The notes under the pieces were generated by a model that had not been told where the DNA came from, made no database searches, and saw only the letters and a list, made by a program, of their open reading frames with translations. Below are positions 6,069-9,981 of a stretch of DNA of 9,981 nucleotides, in pieces. How positions within the stretch are numbered: the stretch's first letter is position 1; every line of letters starts with the position of its first letter. The translations under genes were made by a program, and so were the position numbers. This DNA comes from Verrucomicrobiota bacterium (GTDB lineage: Bacteria > Verrucomicrobiota > Verrucomicrobiia > Chthoniobacterales > UBA10450). The stretch covers positions 1 through 9,981 of the forward strand of contig QHOD01000128.1 in the NCBI GenBank assembly GCA_003218615.1, read 5' to 3'.

Positions 6069-6100
6069 TGGATTGGATGTTGGATGTTGGATGTTTGATT
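6068..6100. repeat. 7-nt tandem repeat (TTGGATG)n upstream of the gamma carbonic anhydrase gene
   Basis: Three exact TTGGATG units (6073-6093) have degenerate units on both sides. On the minus strand it reads as CATCCAA units leading straight into the ATG at 6068, where a Shine-Dalgarno sequence would be expected. A similar motif is common in intergenic DNA of Verrucomicrobia and Planctomycetes as I recall it; when translated it gives strings such as NIQHPTSN. Confidence 0.75.
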
Positions 6101-6138
6101 TGCAACCGCCGAACGCTTTCAGTGGCGGCCACCTCAGG

Positions 6139-6237
6139 AAAAAGCGGCTACGCGTCGCCGCACTCCAAAACGTGGCCGTGAATTCGAGGCACATTGCGCG
6201 CCTGCGTCTTGGACTGCGGCGGCGCTCCGCCGCTTTT
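6139..6237. repeat. Head-to-head pair of terminator-like hairpin repeats (REPIN-like doublet)
   Basis: Bases 6206-6237, and the reverse complement of 6140-6171, are copies of one 32-nt element with 26 of 32 identical positions and no gaps. Each copy has a GC stem (right copy: 6216-6222 with 6227-6233, CGCT loop; left copy: a 5-bp GCGGC/GCCGC stem) followed outward by a T-run on its own strand. The copies are 34 nt apart and lie in the 236-nt divergent gap 6069-6304, where I see no gene. A possible -35/-10 pair TTGATT/TAGAAT (6236-6262) has only a 15-nt spacer and is not called. Confidence 0.65.
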
Positions 6238-6304
6238 GATTCTCACGAGGAGCTGATAGAATCGGGTTTTCTTATTCCTGCGCGTACGCGATTATAAGCG
6301 CCCC

Positions 6305-9300
6305 ATGTACGAGATTCCTCCAGAAACGGTTACGCCCTTTGTTTTTTCGGATCCGGCCGGCAAACGTTGGCCGCGCTTGCGCCTGATTCTGCTCATTGCG
6401 GGCATGCTGTTTTTTCTCGCGACCGTGCTGTTTGTTCAAACGCTATTTGTCGCGCCGCAAATGAGTGTCCCGTTTTCACTGCGGCAGTTAAAAGGACAGT
6501 TGAAAGCATTACAAAAACAGAATCCGGCCGGGCAAGTGTCGACGGGCTCGCTCTTGTGGCAGAAATTTGGCGCGGCGCGCCAGGCGGCGAAAAAGCTGGG
6601 TGGCCCAACGCCCGCTCCTCCAGCGCGGCCGCGAAAAAAATCACCGGACAGCGAAGTACGGCTCGCATTTTACACCAACGGCGATCCGTACAGTTACGCG
6701 TCGCTCCAGCAGCATGCAGCGCAGATCACTCATGTTTGCCCGGAATGGATGACGGTGATCAATGGCATGGGTGAGTTGCAAATCGACGCGGATCCGCGCT
6801 TGCCGAAACTCGCCGCAAGCAAAGGGATTGCCCTGATGCCGCTGCTGACTAACCTCGTCGGCGACACCTGGCAACCGGAAGCGGTCGAGAACCTGGCGCA
6901 TGGTCCGGCGGAACGACAAAACCGGTTCATTCAAAATGTGCTCGCCGTCTTGCGTAATGCCAAGGCTTCGGGCGTGGTGATCGACTGGCAGCAAATCGAT
7001 CCGGCCTATAGAAACGATATCGCGTCATTCATCGACAAGTTTGCCGACGCGTTGCACGACGATGACAAGGAGCTGTGGCTGTGCGTGCAACCTGGCCAGG
7101 AGTTGGACTACATCGATTTCGATAAGCTCTCGGACAACGTCGATCGGTTTGTGGCAATGTTGTTTGACGAGACTTCCGATATTGATCCGCCTGGCCCGCT
7201 CGCGTCCCGTCCATGGTTCGAAGGGTGGCTGCGCGTCTTACTCGAAGACACGGACACCAAACATTGGATCATTGCGCTCGGTAGCTACGGATATGATTGG
7301 ATGATCGGCGGAAAAAAAGCGGACCTGATCACTTTCCCGGAGGTAATGAGTCGCGCCAACGATGCGGAAGTGGAGACCGCGGAGGTAAAGGGGCCCAGTT
7401 ATAGCCCGTACTTCTATTTTCAGGATGAGGACAAGGAGCATGCCGTCTGGTTTCTGGATGCGGTGACCTTTCTCAATGAACTGCGGGAAGTGCGCGATCA
7501 AAAGGCGGGCGGGTTCGCGCTTTATCGGCTCGGCAGCGAAGACCCCTCAATTTGGGATGCTTTAAGCGTGCCGCGCGGCTTCAAGATCGACAATCAAACG
7601 CGCGAGTCACTCGAAGTTTTAAAGGGTACGGACACGATTACGGACGTGGGTGACGGTGAGATTGTCACTGTCGACGAGAGTCGTTCAGATGGAATGCGCA
7701 AGCTTGCTGTCGACGCGGAGGGCTATCTCACGGCGAAGTACGTAAAATTCCCGAAGTTTCCGACCCTCTACCATCAAGGGGCCGGCGGCGAGCATCAGGT
7801 TGCAATCAGTTTTGATGATGGCCCCGATCCGCGATGGACCCCGAAGATCCTGGACATCCTCAAAGGAGCAAACGTGAAGGCTGCGTTTTTCCTCGTGGGG
7901 GCAAATGCGGAACGTTATCCGAAGCTTGTCCGTCGCATCGTGGATGACGGGCACGAGATCGGAAACCACACTTATTATCATCCGAACCTGGCGCTCTGCT
8001 GGCCGGAGCACATCCGGCTCGAGCTGAACGCGACACAGCTCTTGCTCGAAACCATAACCGGTCGCGCGACGACGTTGTTCCGTCCGCCGTACGCGGCCGA
8101 TACTAGCCCGGCGCAATTAAGCGAACTGACTCCGCTGCAAATCGCGGAAGACCTCAACTATTTGGTCGTTCTGGAAAGCATCGATCCGCAGGATTGGGCG
8201 AAACCGGGCGCCGACATTATTCTGCGGCGCGTCAAACAGCAGCGCCGCGACGGCAGCATTATCCTGCTGCACGACGCGGGTGGCGACCGCTCCCAGACTG
8301 TCGAGGCGCTCCCACGCATTTTGGAATGGCTGCACATTCGCGGCGACACCGTCGTGCCTCTGAGCACGTTGCTCGGCACGACCCGCGATGCGGTGATGCC
8401 GCCATTGGCGGGAAATGGTCAACCGTATGCGCGAGTAGTCAGCAGCACGGGCTTTCACATTTATCATGCGATCGAGGAATTTCTTTGGGCGTTCATGATC
8501 GTTGCGACCGCGCTGGTAGTCGTCAGAACGCTGATTGTCGTGTGGCTGGCGTATCGATTCCGGCGGCGCCCGCGAGCGGATTTTGCCGAGCCGGTAAGCG
8601 TAGTCATTGCCGCTTACAACGAAGGGAAAGTGATCGCAAACACGTTGCGCGCGCTATTGGCGACCGATTACAAAGGAGACGTTGAAGCGATCGTGGTCGA
8701 TGATGGATCGCGCGACGAGACCGCCGCCGAAGTCAAGCGCATTACGGCTGTCGACCCACGTGTGCGTTTGTTGCAACAGGAGAACCGGGGAAAAGCCCGC
8801 GCTTTGCAGCGAGCCCTCTCTGCCGTCCGTCGCGGCATTGTGGTTTTTATCGATGGCGACACGCAATGTCAGCGCGACACCCTGCCGCGATTGCTCGAGC
8901 CGTTTGCGGATCCTGGCGTCGGCGCGGTGTCGGGTCACGCGAAAGTAGGAAACTTGCGCACGTTCGTCGCGCGTTGTCAGGCGCTCGAATACACCTGCGG
9001 TTTCAACCTTGATCGACGCGCTTACAATCGGTGGAACTGCATCACGGTGGTGCCCGGCGCAATCAGCGCTATTCGCAAAGAAGCGCTCGATCAAGCGGGC
9101 AGCCTGAGCTTGCAAACACTCGCCGAAGATACCGACCTCACACTATCGCTGCACAAACACCGGCAACGAATCGTGTACGTGCCCGACGCCATCGCCTGGA
9201 CAGAAGCGCCCGAAAGTGTGCGGACACTTGCTCGGCAGCGTTTTCGTTGGGCATATGGGACGCTGCAATGTCTTTGGAAACACCGCGACATGTTGTTCAA

Positions 9301-9661
9301 CTGGAACTATCGCGCGCTTGGCTGGTTCAGTTTGCCGAGCATTTGGTTTTTCCAGATCATCCTCGTGGCCATCACGCCGATGGTGGATTTATTTTTGCTG
9401 GCAACCCTGCCCTTTGGCATGTGGCGTGCGGTGATGCCGTTCGTGATCACGTTCTTGGCAATGGACGTCATTCTCGCGACCCTTGCCTGCATTTTGGAGC
9501 GCGAACCGATTGTGCGCGCCTGGCGGATTCTCCCGATGCGTCTGATTTACCGTCCGATGCTCAGCTATTGCATTTGGAAAGCAATTCTGCGCGCGTTCAA
9601 AGGAGCGTGGGTGAGCTGGGGCAAACTCGAGCGCACTGCCAGTGTGCCGGTTCGCGTCTAG
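6305..9661 (+). CDS. Membrane-bound trifunctional-type glycan protein: GH18-like, CE4 polysaccharide deacetylase and GT2 synthase fusion
   Basis: The product has 1118 residues. Segment 27-49 is a signal anchor, 50-115 a Pro/Lys-rich linker. Residues 117-425 resemble GH18 chitinase-like domains: MLFDE (285-289), SYGYDW (327-332), GGFALYRLGSEDPSIW (402-417). The DxxDxDxE position reads GVVIDWQQ (223-230), with Gln229 for the acid Glu. Residues 497-690 are a NodB/CE4 deacetylase with SFDDGPD (502-508), HTYYH (555-559), RPPY (593-596) and LLHD (654-657) intact. A membrane helix lies at 726-749. The GT2 domain (764-985) has VVDDGS (797-802), DGD (850-852), AEDTD (940-944) and QRFRW (978-982), the pattern of processive synthases such as PgaC, hyaluronan and chitin synthases. 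Two or three helices follow to about 1105. The first two enzyme domains should face outward and GT2 the cytosol. Inferred role: synthesis, export and deacetylation of an N-acetylhexosamine polymer. Confidence 0.93.
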   Translation: MYEIPPETVTPFVFSDPAGKRWPRLRLILLIAGMLFFLATVLFVQTLFVAPQMSVPFSLRQLKGQLKALQKQNPAGQVSTGSLLWQKFGAARQAAKKLGGPTPAPPARPRKKSPDSEVRLAFYTNGDPYSYASLQQHAAQITHVCPEWMTVINGMGELQIDADPRLPKLAASKGIALMPLLTNLVGDTWQPEAVENLAHGPAERQNRFIQNVLAVLRNAKASGVVIDWQQIDPAYRNDIASFIDKFADALHDDDKELWLCVQPGQELDYIDFDKLSDNVDRFVAMLFDETSDIDPPGPLASRPWFEGWLRVLLEDTDTKHWIIALGSYGYDWMIGGKKADLITFPEVMSRANDAEVETAEVKGPSYSPYFYFQDEDKEHAVWFLDAVTFLNELREVRDQKAGGFALYRLGSEDPSIWDALSVPRGFKIDNQTRESLEVLKGTDTITDVGDGEIVTVDESRSDGMRKLAVDAEGYLTAKYVKFPKFPTLYHQGAGGEHQVAISFDDGPDPRWTPKILDILKGANVKAAFFLVGANAERYPKLVRRIVDDGHEIGNHTYYHPNLALCWPEHIRLELNATQLLLETITGRATTLFRPPYAADTSPAQLSELTPLQIAEDLNYLVVLESIDPQDWAKPGADIILRRVKQQRRDGSIILLHDAGGDRSQTVEALPRILEWLHIRGDTVVPLSTLLGTTRDAVMPPLAGNGQPYARVVSSTGFHIYHAIEEFLWAFMIVATALVVVRTLIVVWLAYRFRRRPRADFAEPVSVVIAAYNEGKVIANTLRALLATDYKGDVEAIVVDDGSRDETAAEVKRITAVDPRVRLLQQENRGKARALQRALSAVRRGIVVFIDGDTQCQRDTLPRLLEPFADPGVGAVSGHAKVGNLRTFVARCQALEYTCGFNLDRRAYNRWNCITVVPGAISAIRKEALDQAGSLSLQTLAEDTDLTLSLHKHRQRIVYVPDAIAWTEAPESVRTLARQRFRWAYGTLQCLWKHRDMLFNWNYRALGWFSLPSIWFFQIILVAITPMVDLFLLATLPFGMWRAVMPFVITFLAMDVILATLACILEREPIVRAWRILPMRLIYRPMLSYCIWKAILRAFKGAWVSWGKLERTASVPVRV

Positions 9662-9667
9662 CACGGA

Positions 9668-9981
9668 TCAATTTGGAAGCTTTCCGCGCAATACGGTGAG
9701 CGAATACGGCGGCAAGTCGTAAAACTGCGATGCCTCTCGTGAAAAATGTCTTGGCGGTAGGCTTCGAATGGGATGGCCATTTGGCCCGGCGTCATGCCAG
9801 GCATATTGCTGCGGCGAGAACTGAATTAGCTCGACCTGACCGGCGAATGTCACAGGGCGCTCCGCTCGGGATAAATTGAATTGCACATTCAGTCGAGCTG
9901 TACGTCTCGGGTGCTTATTAATTGCCAGGAGCGCCCATTGCTTGTCCGGCCGATGCATGGGGTACACGCACACGAAGGGTG
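9668..9981 (-). CDS. C-terminal part of a probable glycoside hydrolase-like protein
   Basis: The frame is open to the right edge and ends at TGA (9670-9668), giving about 104 residues. The N-terminal part is outside the window. The visible part contains MHRPDKQWALLAINK, VELIQFSPQQYAWH and DLPPYSLTVLRGKLP. Strand-rich sequence ending in a PPYS(L/I)TV motif is typical of the C-terminal beta-sandwich of extracellular glycoside hydrolases (GH39- or arabinofuranosidase-like families), where it packs on the catalytic barrel. This match is from memory and is not specific. The gene converges with the 6305 gene, with 6 nt between the stop codons and no terminator hairpin. A local glycan theme is possible but not shown. 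That the frame is coding is likely; the function is tentative. Confidence 0.6.
   Translation of the reverse strand, partial: PFVCVYPMHRPDKQWALLAINKHPRRTARLNVQFNLSRAERPVTFAGQVELIQFSPQQYAWHDAGPNGHPIRSLPPRHFSREASQFYDLPPYSLTVLRGKLPN

Noticed and set aside
6069..6194. 42-codon N-terminal extension of the gamma carbonic anhydrase frame
   Set aside because: It reads through the CATCCAA tandem repeat and other intergenic DNA, and adds sequence that no member of the family has. The ATG at 6068 is a fitting start.
6216..6237. Intrinsic terminator of an upstream plus-strand gene
   Set aside because: No plus-strand gene ends just before it, since the neighbouring upstream gene is on the other strand. 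It belongs to the inverted doublet.
6236..6262. Promoter TTGATT/TAGAAT for the glycan synthase gene
   Set aside because: The spacer is only 15 nt and the -35 is weak; without a mapped start it is not supported.
9031..9699. Plus-strand open frame overlapping the end of the GT2 gene in another frame
   Set aside because: It overlaps the conserved QxxRW and membrane part of the synthase; composition is Arg/His-rich and shows no domain.

Overview
This is a bacterial chromosomal segment with moderately high GC and compact gene spacing. It carries housekeeping genes (chorismate synthase, GatB, glycerate kinase), a three-domain glycan enzyme, and several small palindromic repeats placed right behind stop codons. 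The repeat style (GTAGC-led hairpins, a GATCCAA-type heptamer tandem, a GxxExxY gene between inverted repeats) and the protein sequences suggest Verrucomicrobiota, perhaps the Chthoniobacterales/Spartobacteria side. That placement is from memory of similar genomes and is an inference.

Layout, left to right. The plus strand first carries the C-terminal end of a trans-sulfuration PLP enzyme (1-260), a small hairpin repeat, aroC (326-1423) and a CvpA-like membrane protein gene that touches or overlaps aroC (1432-2340). A 462-bp unit bounded by imperfect 29-bp terminal inverted repeats follows (2342-2803). It encloses a GxxExxY/PDDEXK_3 gene broken by a one-base frameshift in the middle of its nuclease core. 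The right end of this unit supplies the cargo stop codon and the first bases of the likely ribosome binding site of gatB (2815-4269). A double hairpin repeat overlaps the gatB stop and leads to a type-1 glycerate kinase gene (4323-5435), whose stop is again provided by a palindromic repeat. A gamma-class carbonic anhydrase gene runs the other way (6068-5520).

The divergent region 6069-6304 has no gene. It holds a 7-nt tandem repeat and two head-to-head copies of a terminator-like hairpin. The last large gene (6305-9661) encodes a 1118-residue fusion: membrane anchor, GH18-like domain, CE4/NodB deacetylase, then a membrane-embedded processive GT2 synthase. Its CE4 and GT2 motifs look intact, but the GH18-like catalytic glutamate position is a glutamine. 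A convergent partial gene (9981-9668), probably the C-terminal part of a glycoside hydrolase-like protein, leaves the window on the right.

The housekeeping genes do not form one pathway (methionine/cysteine, shikimate, tRNA amidation, glycerate). They look like a loosely co-directional run punctuated by repeats. The most unusual items are the inverted-repeat-bounded GxxExxY unit inserted between cvpA and gatB, and the synthase-deacetylase-pseudohydrolase fusion, which puts PgaB/PgaC-like activities on one polypeptide.
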